Shown: in pieces, positions 25,478-33,321 of the stretch
Layout: each line of letters begins with the position of its first letter
Numbering within the stretch: position 1 is the first letter of the stretch
NCBI GenBank assembly: GCA_964511495.1
Contig: CAZEFT010000001.1
Coordinates: 124,001-188,000, forward strand
Direction of reading: 5' to 3'
DNA from: Litorimonas sp964511495
Lineage (GTDB): Bacteria > Pseudomonadota > Alphaproteobacteria > Caulobacterales > Maricaulaceae
DNA length: 64,000 bases
The notes under the pieces: generated by a model
Told to the model about the DNA's origin: nothing
What the model saw: the letters and a program-made list of their open reading frames with translations, nothing else
The model's database searches: none
Program-made: the position numbers and the translations under genes

Positions 25478-25496
25478 ACCTTGAGATTTCTCAGGT
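25478..25496. promoter_or_regulatory. Dyad upstream of the LuxR-type gene
   Basis: ACCT and AGGT ends enclose the perfect inner dyad TGAGA-TT-TCTCA (25482-25493). The outline is lux-box-like in size, and it lies about 18 bases after a TATAAT at 25455-25460, where a regulator could repress. Autoregulation is a guess. Confidence 0.3.
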
Positions 25497-25541
25497 TCTT
25501 GTTCAAATGACAGCAACAAAGGCAGGAGTGGACAGCAGATT

Positions 25542-26258
25542 TTGTCCGAGTTGAGCGCCAATCTTAAATACTTAAGAAAATTTGATTTTTCGAAATTAAA
25601 TCGGCGTGAAAGTGCATCCGATAATCAGAGAATTCTTAAAGCTCTTTTTTCTGAACTTGAAAAACTATCCGTATCTAATATTGTTTTCTTACAAACCCCG
25701 CTCAATATCGAATTCTCAACGGCTTTTCGGTCAATCCAAACCTATCCCGAAAACACTGAGGGGTCGCTTTTAGAGATCGTTAGGCTTTTACTTCATCCTG
25801 ATTCCCAACATCAGATCAACCAAACCGCTTTAAACTTGTCACCTGTCTACTGCCGGACGCAATTTGAACCTGCCGGAAATCAAAGCGAGCAGCATTTTAT
25901 ATTAGCTCGTGCTTTTGGCCCTAATGGACGTAGTGCGACCTTTATTTTAAAATTATTGGATAATGACCGATCGCTTTCAATTGAGGAAATGGAATTTGCT
26001 GAAAGCCGTGTTCAATCAGCCTTTATGAAAATTCTTGCCCATCAAATGAATATGGAAAAAGTTATCAACTTGACTCCGCGTGAGAAAGATATTGTCAAAT
26101 GGATTGCTCGCGGAAAGTCCAATCCAGATATAGCTCAGATTATTGGAATTTCAATTCACACGGTAAATGGTTACCTCCGTGGCATCTACTTAAAAACCCA
26201 GACGGGTGATCGCGTTTCTTTGAGCTTTTTTGCATTACGCTACGGGCTTATCGTTTAA
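25542..26258 (+). CDS. LuxR family transcriptional regulator (solo)
   Basis: 238 residues. The C-terminal 60 residues are a clear LuxR/GerE helix-turn-helix: LTPREKDIVKWIARGKSNPDI, then IGISIHTVNGYLRGIYLKT. The N-terminal 165 residues have the length and place of an autoinducer-binding domain, but the Trp, Tyr, Asp-Pro signature of acyl-homoserine-lactone binders is not evident, and there is no luxI in the window. It is therefore a LuxR solo with an unknown signal. The start is TTG at 25542, with GGCAGGAG 13 bases upstream; no ATG is available nearby. A dyad lies in the upstream region. Confidence 0.85.
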   Translation: MSELSANLKYLRKFDFSKLNRRESASDNQRILKALFSELEKLSVSNIVFLQTPLNIEFSTAFRSIQTYPENTEGSLLEIVRLLLHPDSQHQINQTALNLSPVYCRTQFEPAGNQSEQHFILARAFGPNGRSATFILKLLDNDRSLSIEEMEFAESRVQSAFMKILAHQMNMEKVINLTPREKDIVKWIARGKSNPDIAQIIGISIHTVNGYLRGIYLKTQTGDRVSLSFFALRYGLIV

Positions 26259-26338
26259 GTTACATCGCCAGAAAAATTGAATTGTATTGAAAACAGAGCA
26301 ATTTTTCACCTTTAAGCTGAATAATGACTTAGCAGACC

Positions 26339-26372
26339 CACTTAATTAAGTGTGTTTCCGAATCAATCGGAA
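26339..26372. promoter_or_regulatory. Two adjacent dyads upstream of the short receiver gene
   Basis: A perfect 14-base palindrome CACTTAATTAAGTG (26339-26352) is followed by TTCCGA-ATCAA-TCGGAA (26356-26372) and a TATAAT at 26381-26386. They lie 70-105 bases before the receiver gene start. They look like protein-binding sites at a promoter; the binder is unknown. Confidence 0.38.
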
Positions 26373-26444
26373 TCCGCTTTTATAATCTCATGCAAGTGCA
26401 ATTTTTTCGTGATTCTGACTAAAAATGAGGTTTAAAATTTAATC

Positions 26445-26810
26445 ATGATATCCATCCTGCTTATTGACGATGACGAGACGGAATATCATTTAATCAACCG
26501 TATGATGGAAGATTGTTACGATAAAGGTTTTCTATTGCGATATGCAAATTCACTTGACCGCGCAAAAACTCTTCTAAAGGATATCTCTTTCGATGTGATA
26601 TTACTTGATGACAAATTGGGAAGAGGCGTCACAGCTCAAGAGACAGTCCCTGATTTAAAAGCCATTACAAACAATGTTCCACTAATTATTATCTCAAGCA
26701 TTGTTGACGCACACTATCTTAGAGATAAAACCATCTTGAATGTCTATGATATCGTTGATAAGTTTCACTTGCAGGACAAAATGGCGCAAGGCTTACTGCT
26801 GACATCATAA
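26445..26810 (+). CDS. Single-domain receiver, short form
   Basis: 121 residues, a receiver fold only. The acidic triad is Asp8-Asp9-Asp10, the likely phosphoacceptor is Asp55 in DVILLDDKLG, the switch serine is in IIISS and Lys106 stands in VDKFHL. The usual MP after the phosphosite is missing (DDKLGRG) and the fifth strand and helix are short, so it is an atypical receiver. It starts 51 bases before the big kinase gene and is probably in one transcript with it. It may act as a phosphate sink or as a diffusible partner; that is inference. Confidence 0.82.
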   Translation: MISILLIDDDETEYHLINRMMEDCYDKGFLLRYANSLDRAKTLLKDISFDVILLDDKLGRGVTAQETVPDLKAITNNVPLIIISSIVDAHYLRDKTILNVYDIVDKFHLQDKMAQGLLLTS

Positions 26811-26832
26811 TGCTTTCAGTTTGAGACCTTTT

Positions 26833-26848
26833 CTTCTATGTATAGAAG
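26833..26848 (+). promoter_or_regulatory. Hairpin just before the kinase ribosome binding site
   Basis: CTTCTAT-GT-ATAGAAG is a perfect dyad that ends four bases before the GGGGGA ribosome binding site (26852-26857) of the kinase gene. It could be an operator or an RNA stem affecting initiation. Confidence 0.3.
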
Positions 26849-26860
26849 GCTGGGGGAAAT

Positions 26861-29800
26861 GTGACCAAAAAAGTATCCAAAAAATCGCGTCAAACGCACA
26901 AAAAATCTACCGAACCGGTCACAAAGCAAGGGCGTGAAGCGGTACGGATGGTCGCTCTTGGCGCGTCAGCGGGCGGGCTTGAGCCTTTTGAACGCTTTTT
27001 TGATGCCATGCCGGTTGACTCAGGTCTGGCTTTTGTTCTTGTCCAACATTTGTCTCCTGACTTTGAAAGTATGATGGACGAATTGCTTGCGCGTCATTCG
27101 GATATGGCCATACGGCGCGTCGTGCATGATCTTAAAGTGGAAGCTAATACGATTTATCTGAATCCGCCACGCTCTGACATGATTGTCAAAGATGGAGCGT
27201 TTAAACTTAACCCGCGTCCTGATAGTAAGCAACTAAACCTTCCCATCGATATATTCTTTGCTTCAATGGCCGAAGAATACAAAGATAAGTCAATTGGTAT
27301 TGTGCTGTCTGGAACGGGGAGCGATGGCACACGAGGCACATCCATTATCAAAGAGCATGGCGGCACTGTAATTGTGCAAACGCCTAATAGTGCAAAATTT
27401 GAAGGCATGCCCCGCTCCGTTATCGATAACGGGTTTGCCGACGCTGTAGCAGTCCCGTCAGAAATACCGACACTCATTGGCCATTTATTAGCAGGGCGTT
27501 CCCTTATAGAACCCGATCTGTCAGAAATTGCGGATGATCCTGCGCGCTATGCTTTCGGTTTATTACGAGACAAATTTGGCACAGATTTCGGTTATTATAA
27601 AGAAGCGACTCTGATTCGACGCTTTGAGAGGCGAGCGCAATTAAGCGGACATACAACAGAAGATTATGCCAAGACCCTAACTCTAGATGTAGAGGAACTG
27701 GACGCGCTGTATGCCGACCTTCTGATTGATGTCACATCTTTCTTTCGAGATAAAAAAGCTTTTGGAAGCGTAATTGAAAAGGTTGTTGAACCTCTTGGCA
27801 AAAAAATGACACATGACCGCCAAATTCGTGTGTGGGTTCCTGGATGCTCAAGCGGTGAAGAAGCTTATTCTTTAGCAATCGCATTTGCAGAATATGCCCG
27901 CAGGCATAATCTGCCTTTAAATTTGAAAATTTTGGCTACTGATGTTCATCAACGTTCATTGGGCGCGGCCGCTCAGGGTATTTACCCCAAAAGCAGTCTT
28001 GGGGGATTAAGTGACGAACAAGTCGAACGTTATTTCGACAAACATGTTGATTATTACCAAATCAATCCGAACTTACGCCGTTTGGTTGTATTCAGTCAGC
28101 ACAATTTATTAAGGGACCCACCCTTTACGCGGATTGATTTCGTCAGTTGCCGCAATGTGTTGATTTATTTCCAAGAAAAAGCACAGGAAAAAACACTCGC
28201 GCTGTTCCATTTTGCCTTATCCGTAAATGGTTATCTTTTTCTGGGGCCAAGCGAGTCTCTTAGTAAGCTCGAAGATGAGTTTAAGCTATTGGACAGACGG
28301 TGGAATATATACCGCAAATTAAGAGATGTCCGCTTGATTGAAGCTACGTCTTTATTGCCGCGCAATAGTACGACCCCCACCACGACGGCGCAGGAAATGA
28401 AGCAACCCTTCCTTACGGGAAGAACAGCTACATTGCAGAGATTTCAGCGCGCACATGGTGAAGCGCTTGAAATTTTGCTGAAACGCTATGGACCCTCCGG
28501 CTTTTTGCTCAATAAAGACGGAGAAATTGTTCATGTGTTCGGCCAGGGCGGTGATTTCGTCAAAATTGATGGCGGTATATTCAGCAACCGAATTATCGAC
28601 CTGATTGATCCGCAATTGGGCTTGGCCATCACAACCGGGCTGGAACGCGTTTCAGCATCCGAAAAACTGACTTATCAACGCCGCGTTATTCTGACTTATG
28701 ATAACAAACCGGACAAATCGGTTTTAGTTTCCATGGAGTCGCTTTCGGAAAAGAACCAAAGCGGCAATCACATACTTCTGACCTTTGAATCGCCTCGCGA
28801 AGTAGAAAAAGATGAAGCCAAAACCGCTAAGTTTTTAGACACGAATGAAACGTCTCATATTATGCAGCAACGCATCTATGATCTGGAACGTGACTTAAAA
28901 TCAACTGAGCAAAGCCTTCAATCCATGGTCGAAGAATTGCAGACCAGTAATGAGGAATTACAGGCGACCAATGAAGAATTAATGGCGTCCAATGAAGAGT
29001 TGCAGTCAACCAATGAGGAACTGCATTCCGTCAATGAAGAACTTTATACCGTCAGCGCGGAACACCAACGCAAAATTGATGAGCTAACAGTTCTTACCGA
29101 TGACATGAATCACCTCTTACGGGCGACATCGATTGGAATCTTATTCTTGGATGAAAATGAACGCATCCGACGATTTACGCCATCGGCAACAGCCGTCTTC
29201 AATTTAATGGGACAAGATATTGGTCGTCCTTTTGAACATACGACCTATCGCTTTAGTAACGTCAACCTCAGAGAAGCTATGGATGAGGTTAGAGCCTCAC
29301 AAAAACCCTCAGAACATGAAATTGATGTTGATGGTAAACATTATTTGTTGAGCATATTGCCTTACACAACATCCGTGAAAAATGCTTCCGGTATTGTCCT
29401 AACAATTGTCGATATTACGGATTGGAAGACAGCCGAGAAGGAACGCAGGGCTCAACAAGAAATATTCAAAGCTGTGGTAAGCGATTTATCTGAGTCAATT
29501 TCACGCGTTCGTCTAGAAGACGGGGCTGTCGTGCTCTGTAACGATCTCTTTGCAGAGCTTTATGGCAAGACGGTCGACGATGTGGTGGGCAGTCATCTCA
29601 GCCAGACGGTTGGAAAAAATTCGGCTCGTAAAACTCTTGATTTAGTTAAAGGACAGAAACCCGGAGCAACATTGTCCTCTCACTTCACATTAAATCGCGG
29701 TCAAAAGGATGAAAAAATTATCCATCGTCGTATTCGTGTTATCGGAGACGAAAAAGGCACCGCAACGGCCTTCCAGGCCGCAAGTTTGGATGTGACCGAG

Positions 29801-31012
29801 CAATATCGTTATTCAGAAGCCCTCGAAGCGCTAATTGCCGTAGAAGACACGCCGGGCCTTGATTTTGACGAAGCAATTGATCGTATTTTGCAAATTGGCT
29901 GTGATTATTTCCAACTAAATAGCGGACAGACTTTCCGAATTGAAGACAAATCCGCAATCATTGAGCATTTACACGGCGACATCGCAAAGCTTGCTAAAAA
30001 GGGGCAAGCCTTTGCATTTTCATCAACGTTTCATGGAAGTCTCTCCGATGAACGCGACCCCCTCGCTTTCTCTAATCTGAGCGAATCTAAATTTAAAGAT
30101 AAGGCTTTGTATAATTACAAAGCTTTCCAAAGCTATATCGGCGTACGCACCATGACGAGTCGAGGACTGTACGGTATTTTGTCTTTCGCAGGAGAAGAGC
30201 GCAGCCATAAAGAATTTTCTGCAATGGAATGCACGATGATTCAACTATTGGCGCAATATGTTGGCGCCCTGATGGAACGAAAATTACAATATGCAGCTCT
30301 GGAAATTCGTCGAAGTGAATTGGAAAGCGTCAATGAAGGGCTAAACCGTTTTACTTATTTGGCGTCTCACGACCTGCAGGAACCCTTGCGCAAAATTCAA
30401 CAGAGTGGCGAGTTCTTGAATGCGGATTATGGTCATTTGCTTGAAGATGAAGGCGCCTATTTCCTAAAGATTATGAGGGATTCAGCGGGACGCATGAGAT
30501 CCTTGATTGATGATTTATTACTATATTCGACATCAGCAAATCAGCCCTTGGATACTCACCCCATCAGCTTCAAAACATTAATTGAGGACGCTAAGTCTGA
30601 TATGTCAGACAAGATCAAGGAAACGAAAGCTAAAGTCTCTATTAGCTCCATGCCGACCATCTTATGCGATGCAGCTGTCATGAAACAAGTAATTTTAAAT
30701 ATATTGGGCAATAGTTTGAAATATAGAACACCCGATAAACGCCCTGAAATAAAGATTAGCAGTCGTAAGACCAAATCAGAAACCCATATCAGTCTTTGTG
30801 ACAACGGCATCGGATTAGAAGAGAAGAACCTTGGCAATATTTTTGACCCCTTTGTGAGGTTACACTCAAAGAACGAATATGACGGCTCCGGCATAGGTTT
30901 GGCCATTTGCAAATCAGTCTGTGATAGACATGGATGGACGATTTCTGCGGAACAAAATGACGGTGGCGGCACTTGTATACGCATCGGAATACCAAATTCG
31001 CATGTTGAATGA
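26861..31012 (+). CDS. CheB-CheR-PAS-GAF hybrid sensor histidine kinase
   Basis: 1383 residues, GTG start with GGGGGA upstream. Order of domains: CheB methylesterase (about 28-215; Ser36, His63, Asp155 present), CheR methyltransferase (about 225-490; VTSFFRD, PGCSSGEEAYS from residue 327, SCRNVLIYF), a linker and coiled coil with repeated NEELQ/TNEEL units (about 688-735), two PAS domains (about 745-860 and 868-985), a GAF domain (about 995-1145), HisKA with phospho-acceptor His1170 in ASHDLQEP and a HATPase domain with DNGIGL and GSGIGLAI. There is no receptor or membrane segment, so it is a cytoplasmic sensor. CheB and CheR catalytic residues are intact, yet no chemotaxis operon is near. 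It is followed after 73 bases by a receiver gene, the likely phosphorylation partner. Confidence 0.95.
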   Translation: MTKKVSKKSRQTHKKSTEPVTKQGREAVRMVALGASAGGLEPFERFFDAMPVDSGLAFVLVQHLSPDFESMMDELLARHSDMAIRRVVHDLKVEANTIYLNPPRSDMIVKDGAFKLNPRPDSKQLNLPIDIFFASMAEEYKDKSIGIVLSGTGSDGTRGTSIIKEHGGTVIVQTPNSAKFEGMPRSVIDNGFADAVAVPSEIPTLIGHLLAGRSLIEPDLSEIADDPARYAFGLLRDKFGTDFGYYKEATLIRRFERRAQLSGHTTEDYAKTLTLDVEELDALYADLLIDVTSFFRDKKAFGSVIEKVVEPLGKKMTHDRQIRVWVPGCSSGEEAYSLAIAFAEYARRHNLPLNLKILATDVHQRSLGAAAQGIYPKSSLGGLSDEQVERYFDKHVDYYQINPNLRRLVVFSQHNLLRDPPFTRIDFVSCRNVLIYFQEKAQEKTLALFHFALSVNGYLFLGPSESLSKLEDEFKLLDRRWNIYRKLRDVRLIEATSLLPRNSTTPTTTAQEMKQPFLTGRTATLQRFQRAHGEALEILLKRYGPSGFLLNKDGEIVHVFGQGGDFVKIDGGIFSNRIIDLIDPQLGLAITTGLERVSASEKLTYQRRVILTYDNKPDKSVLVSMESLSEKNQSGNHILLTFESPREVEKDEAKTAKFLDTNETSHIMQQRIYDLERDLKSTEQSLQSMVEELQTSNEELQATNEELMASNEELQSTNEELHSVNEELYTVSAEHQRKIDELTVLTDDMNHLLRATSIGILFLDENERIRRFTPSATAVFNLMGQDIGRPFEHTTYRFSNVNLREAMDEVRASQKPSEHEIDVDGKHYLLSILPYTTSVKNASGIVLTIVDITDWKTAEKERRAQQEIFKAVVSDLSESISRVRLEDGAVVLCNDLFAELYGKTVDDVVGSHLSQTVGKNSARKTLDLVKGQKPGATLSSHFTLNRGQKDEKIIHRRIRVIGDEKGTATAFQAASLDVTEQYRYSEALEALIAVEDTPGLDFDEAIDRILQIGCDYFQLNSGQTFRIEDKSAIIEHLHGDIAKLAKKGQAFAFSSTFHGSLSDERDPLAFSNLSESKFKDKALYNYKAFQSYIGVRTMTSRGLYGILSFAGEERSHKEFSAMECTMIQLLAQYVGALMERKLQYAALEIRRSELESVNEGLNRFTYLASHDLQEPLRKIQQSGEFLNADYGHLLEDEGAYFLKIMRDSAGRMRSLIDDLLLYSTSANQPLDTHPISFKTLIEDAKSDMSDKIKETKAKVSISSMPTILCDAAVMKQVILNILGNSLKYRTPDKRPEIKISSRKTKSETHISLCDNGIGLEEKNLGNIFDPFVRLHSKNEYDGSGIGLAICKSVCDRHGWTISAEQNDGGGTCIRIGIPNSHVE

Positions 31013-31085
31013 GATTATTTCATTGAAAGAGATGTAATGAAAACAGAACCCCAAAATCAGTAATAAAGTTTGTAAAGACGTAACC

Positions 31086-31526
31086 ATGATAAACAAATTG
31101 ACAATCGTGATGATTGATGACGATGAGGATGACTTATTCCTGACGAAAATCGGCTTTCGAAAAGCCGATTTTGATGTGAATTTTATTGGGGTAAAAACCG
31201 CAGACGATCTCTTTGATTACATCAAAAAGAACGGGATTTTATCAATCGATTTGCTTTTGCTCGATCTAAATATGCCGAAACTTGATGGATGGGATGTGTT
31301 GGACGCTCTACGCTCTTACCCGGGCTTTGATGATGTCTTAACGTTTATCTTCTCTACATCCAAACGGGATAGTGACCGACATATGTGCGAGGAAAAAGGT
31401 GCGGACTTTTATATGGCCAAGCCTTCGAATGCGGAACAGACGGCTCAGTTTATCAAAATTATCGAAAATGAATTCAGCAAGAAGAAGCACTCTGAACATG
31501 CTACGCTTGGCGCAGCAAGACGATAG
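31086..31526 (+). CDS. Single-domain response regulator (Rcp1-like)
   Basis: 146 residues, receiver only. The acidic pocket is Asp11-Asp12-Asp13, the phosphoacceptor is Asp60 in LLLLDLNMPKLDGWD, the switch Ser/Thr is in FIFSTS, and the lysine is Lys112 in MAKPSN. Its position directly after the CheB-CheR-kinase gene on the same strand makes it the best candidate for that kinase's partner. With no output domain it would act through protein contacts or pass phosphate onward. The tail of about 15 residues is basic and poorly conserved. Confidence 0.92.
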   Translation: MINKLTIVMIDDDEDDLFLTKIGFRKADFDVNFIGVKTADDLFDYIKKNGILSIDLLLLDLNMPKLDGWDVLDALRSYPGFDDVLTFIFSTSKRDSDRHMCEEKGADFYMAKPSNAEQTAQFIKIIENEFSKKKHSEHATLGAARR

Positions 31527-31532
31527 CTGACC

Positions 31533-32018
31533 TCACGATATCTGGGTAACACTCTCGATAGAGCGTTTTTTCAAAAATTTTTCTTGTTCTTTAACATTCC
31601 AGTACAGAATCGTTTTCTTAACAAACATCTGCTTCATGTCGCTATAATTATTATCCGCGATGGCAATATTCACCATCGCCGTGATAATATCTAATTTATA
31701 AGGTAAGAATTTTATCTCTTTCAGTAGCGATAATAATACTGTGTCATATTCCAGACTTTCAACCATCTCTGTAAGCTCTAACTTATTCAATGTAAGCCAG
31801 TCTCGAACCATACGCTGCGTCATGACAATTTTTGGATCAATCAGAAGAGCCAGTTCACGCATGGAGGACACATAGGCCTCCACCTCCTCAGGCACGACTT
31901 TCTTGTCCGCGACAACAATCAAACCGAGTAGGCGAAACAAGTATTTCCACTGCGAAGCGCCGAAATCCCTAGAATGAGACCGGTTATGCACCATTTTGTT
32001 GTTTGTTACGATTGTCAT
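31533..32018 (-). CDS. TerB-like domain protein
   Basis: 161 residues. The pattern of helices with LFRLLGLIVVADKKVVPEEVE near the N-terminus and LPYKLDIITAMVNIAIADNNYSD in the second half resembles the TerB/tellurite-resistance-like fold, in which two such repeats carry acidic residues after VxAD or AxAD. No other ter genes are present, so a link with tellurite is not supported. The gene is convergent with the receiver gene, with six bases between stops. Family call is by pattern only and moderate. Confidence 0.55.
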   Translation of the reverse strand: MTIVTNNKMVHNRSHSRDFGASQWKYLFRLLGLIVVADKKVVPEEVEAYVSSMRELALLIDPKIVMTQRMVRDWLTLNKLELTEMVESLEYDTVLLSLLKEIKFLPYKLDIITAMVNIAIADNNYSDMKQMFVKKTILYWNVKEQEKFLKKRSIESVTQIS

Positions 32019-32431
32019 GCCAATTTTCCTCAGAATAAATACAATGACGGTTGCGCCTTAACATGATGTAAAGAACTAACAATCTCGCACTATAATTCAT
32101 CAGAAGTTTTGTCTAGCCACAATTTTAGATAAGAGATTGAAAAATATAGCCGTTTAGCATCTACTAAAAGTTGATTTTAAACTCTTTATGAATGCAAACT
32201 GACAATATATGAACGATTTAGTTAATCGAAATTAACGAATTAATACCAGAACACAAACCTCTCAACCCCTTGAAAATAAACCAGTATTTTTGCAAATTCC
32301 TCTATTACACCAAATAATAGACAGGAAAATTCTATTGAACTCAAAAGAAACACCCATTTGGTGTTCATCTTCACTCCTCTAACTAACGATCAACGTCGCA
32401 AGGCCGCTTTTGGAAATCTTAGGAGCTTGGA
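32019..32431. other. AT-rich intergenic region upstream of the ParB-like gene
   Basis: 413 bases without a gene I can support. It holds a dyad GTTAAT-CGAA-ATTAAC (32221-32236), the ACACC/GGTGT repeats listed separately, and the ribosome binding site AGGAG about seven bases before the ATG at 32432. The sequence is clearly more AT-rich than the flanks. No canonical alphaproteobacterial parS was seen. Confidence 0.6.
32307..32365. repeat. ACACC/GGTGT inverted repeats, candidate parS-like or operator site
   Basis: ACACCAAAT (32307-32315) is the exact reverse complement of ATTTGGTGT (32356-32364), and the second copy also forms a local hairpin AACACC-CATTT-GGTGTT (32349-32365). Three ACACC-type half-sites therefore lie within 60 bases and 70-125 bases before the ParB-like start. 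Binding by that protein is inference. Confidence 0.42.
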
Positions 32432-33160
32432 ATGACAGCATTGTTTTTACCGCTAAAGGTTTTGACGGCTGACACGCCTTTTTTGCGTTTCAAATCGAGA
32501 TTTACCGCGCAAGTCGGCTCAATTAAACAAAGTATTGCGCGAGATGGCCTTTTTAATCCACTGGTCGTTATAAAGAAAAATAAAAAGTTTGAAGTGGTTG
32601 ACGGTAAGAAACGATTACAAGCTCTGAAAGCTCTTTCAAAATCCCCTTTATTCAGAAGAGCCTTGACGAAGATACCTTGCATACTGAAAGACCTCTCCAC
32701 CTCGAAGAAGTGTTCGTCCGCGAATGACCGACCCAGCTTGATGACCGAAGCGGAATTAGCCGAAGCGATTTTAATTGAGTCTCAAAAAGGTATAACGAAC
32801 ACTCAAATATCAGACCGCTTTAATTGCAGCCTCGAAATAGTAGAGGATGCCTCCACACTTCACGCTCTGGGGCCTAAAGTTAGAAAATGCTTCGCAGATG
32901 GCTCAATCAATTTGAAACAAGCCGCCGCGTTGGCAACCATCCCCAACCCTGCAGCACAATGGAACCTGTTATTACATTTGGGGCCTTTTGTTTCCGATAA
33001 AGCGATAATTGAGGCGATCCGCAACGGCGAAACCGTTATTGAACTTCCGAACGATAATATTCTCATCGTGCCTTCGCGTTCCCCCACCCCTTTACCAAAA
33101 TTTGGCAGCCCGGTATCTGATACACGGCAAGATATTTTCACGCAGTGTCTTGCCGCCTGA
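32432..33160 (+). CDS. Orphan ParB-like DNA-binding protein
   Basis: 242 residues. The N-terminal part has the ParB/Srx-like pattern: VGSIKQSIARDGLFNPLVVIKKNKKFEVVDGKKRLQAL, where VVDGKKRLQAL replaces the usual GxRRxRA box. A KorB/HTH-like segment follows at about residues 105-185 (LAEAILIESQKGITNTQISDRF, then VRKCFADGSINLKQAAALATIP). No parA is adjacent, which is unusual for a partition protein. Such proteins occur on plasmids and integrated elements and as transcription regulators. The AT-rich upstream region with inverted repeats supports a DNA-binding role. A good AGGAG precedes the ATG. The whole gene may be a relic of a mobile element; the chromosomal parB is presumably elsewhere. Confidence 0.75.
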   Translation: MTALFLPLKVLTADTPFLRFKSRFTAQVGSIKQSIARDGLFNPLVVIKKNKKFEVVDGKKRLQALKALSKSPLFRRALTKIPCILKDLSTSKKCSSANDRPSLMTEAELAEAILIESQKGITNTQISDRFNCSLEIVEDASTLHALGPKVRKCFADGSINLKQAAALATIPNPAAQWNLLLHLGPFVSDKAIIEAIRNGETVIELPNDNILIVPSRSPTPLPKFGSPVSDTRQDIFTQCLAA

Positions 33161-33260
33161 TACCAAAGGCTTTCAGGAGTATTTCCCGATAAAATTCTGA
33201 AATCTTAACTGCCAATATCGGCGTGTCGTGCACCCCTCCCTAACTGCAACACGCTTCCAT

Positions 33261-33297
33261 AAGGCCGGAACAATCCCGAGTTCCGGCCTTAATTTTT
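33261..33297 (+). terminator. Intrinsic terminator after the ParB-like gene
   Basis: Perfect 11-base-pair stem AAGGCCGGAAC (33261-33271) / GTTCCGGCCTT (33280-33290) with loop AATCCCGA, then AATTTTT. It lies between convergent genes and can also end the efflux operon on the minus strand, although the T-run is on the plus strand. Confidence 0.87.
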
Positions 33298-33321
33298 GGA
33301 ACAAACTCAAAAGACTGATTT

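Noticed and set aside
26271..26307. GAAAAATTG / CAATTTTTC inverted repeat after the LuxR gene as terminator
   Set aside because: The arms are AT-only in effect, the loop is 19 bases and no T-run follows; too weak to call.
31533..32018. Tellurite resistance operon
   Set aside because: Only one TerB-like gene is present and no other ter family genes flank it.
32200..32240. CtrA-type TTAA-N7-TTAA site upstream of the ParB-like gene
   Set aside because: The TTAA spacings are six and four bases, not seven.
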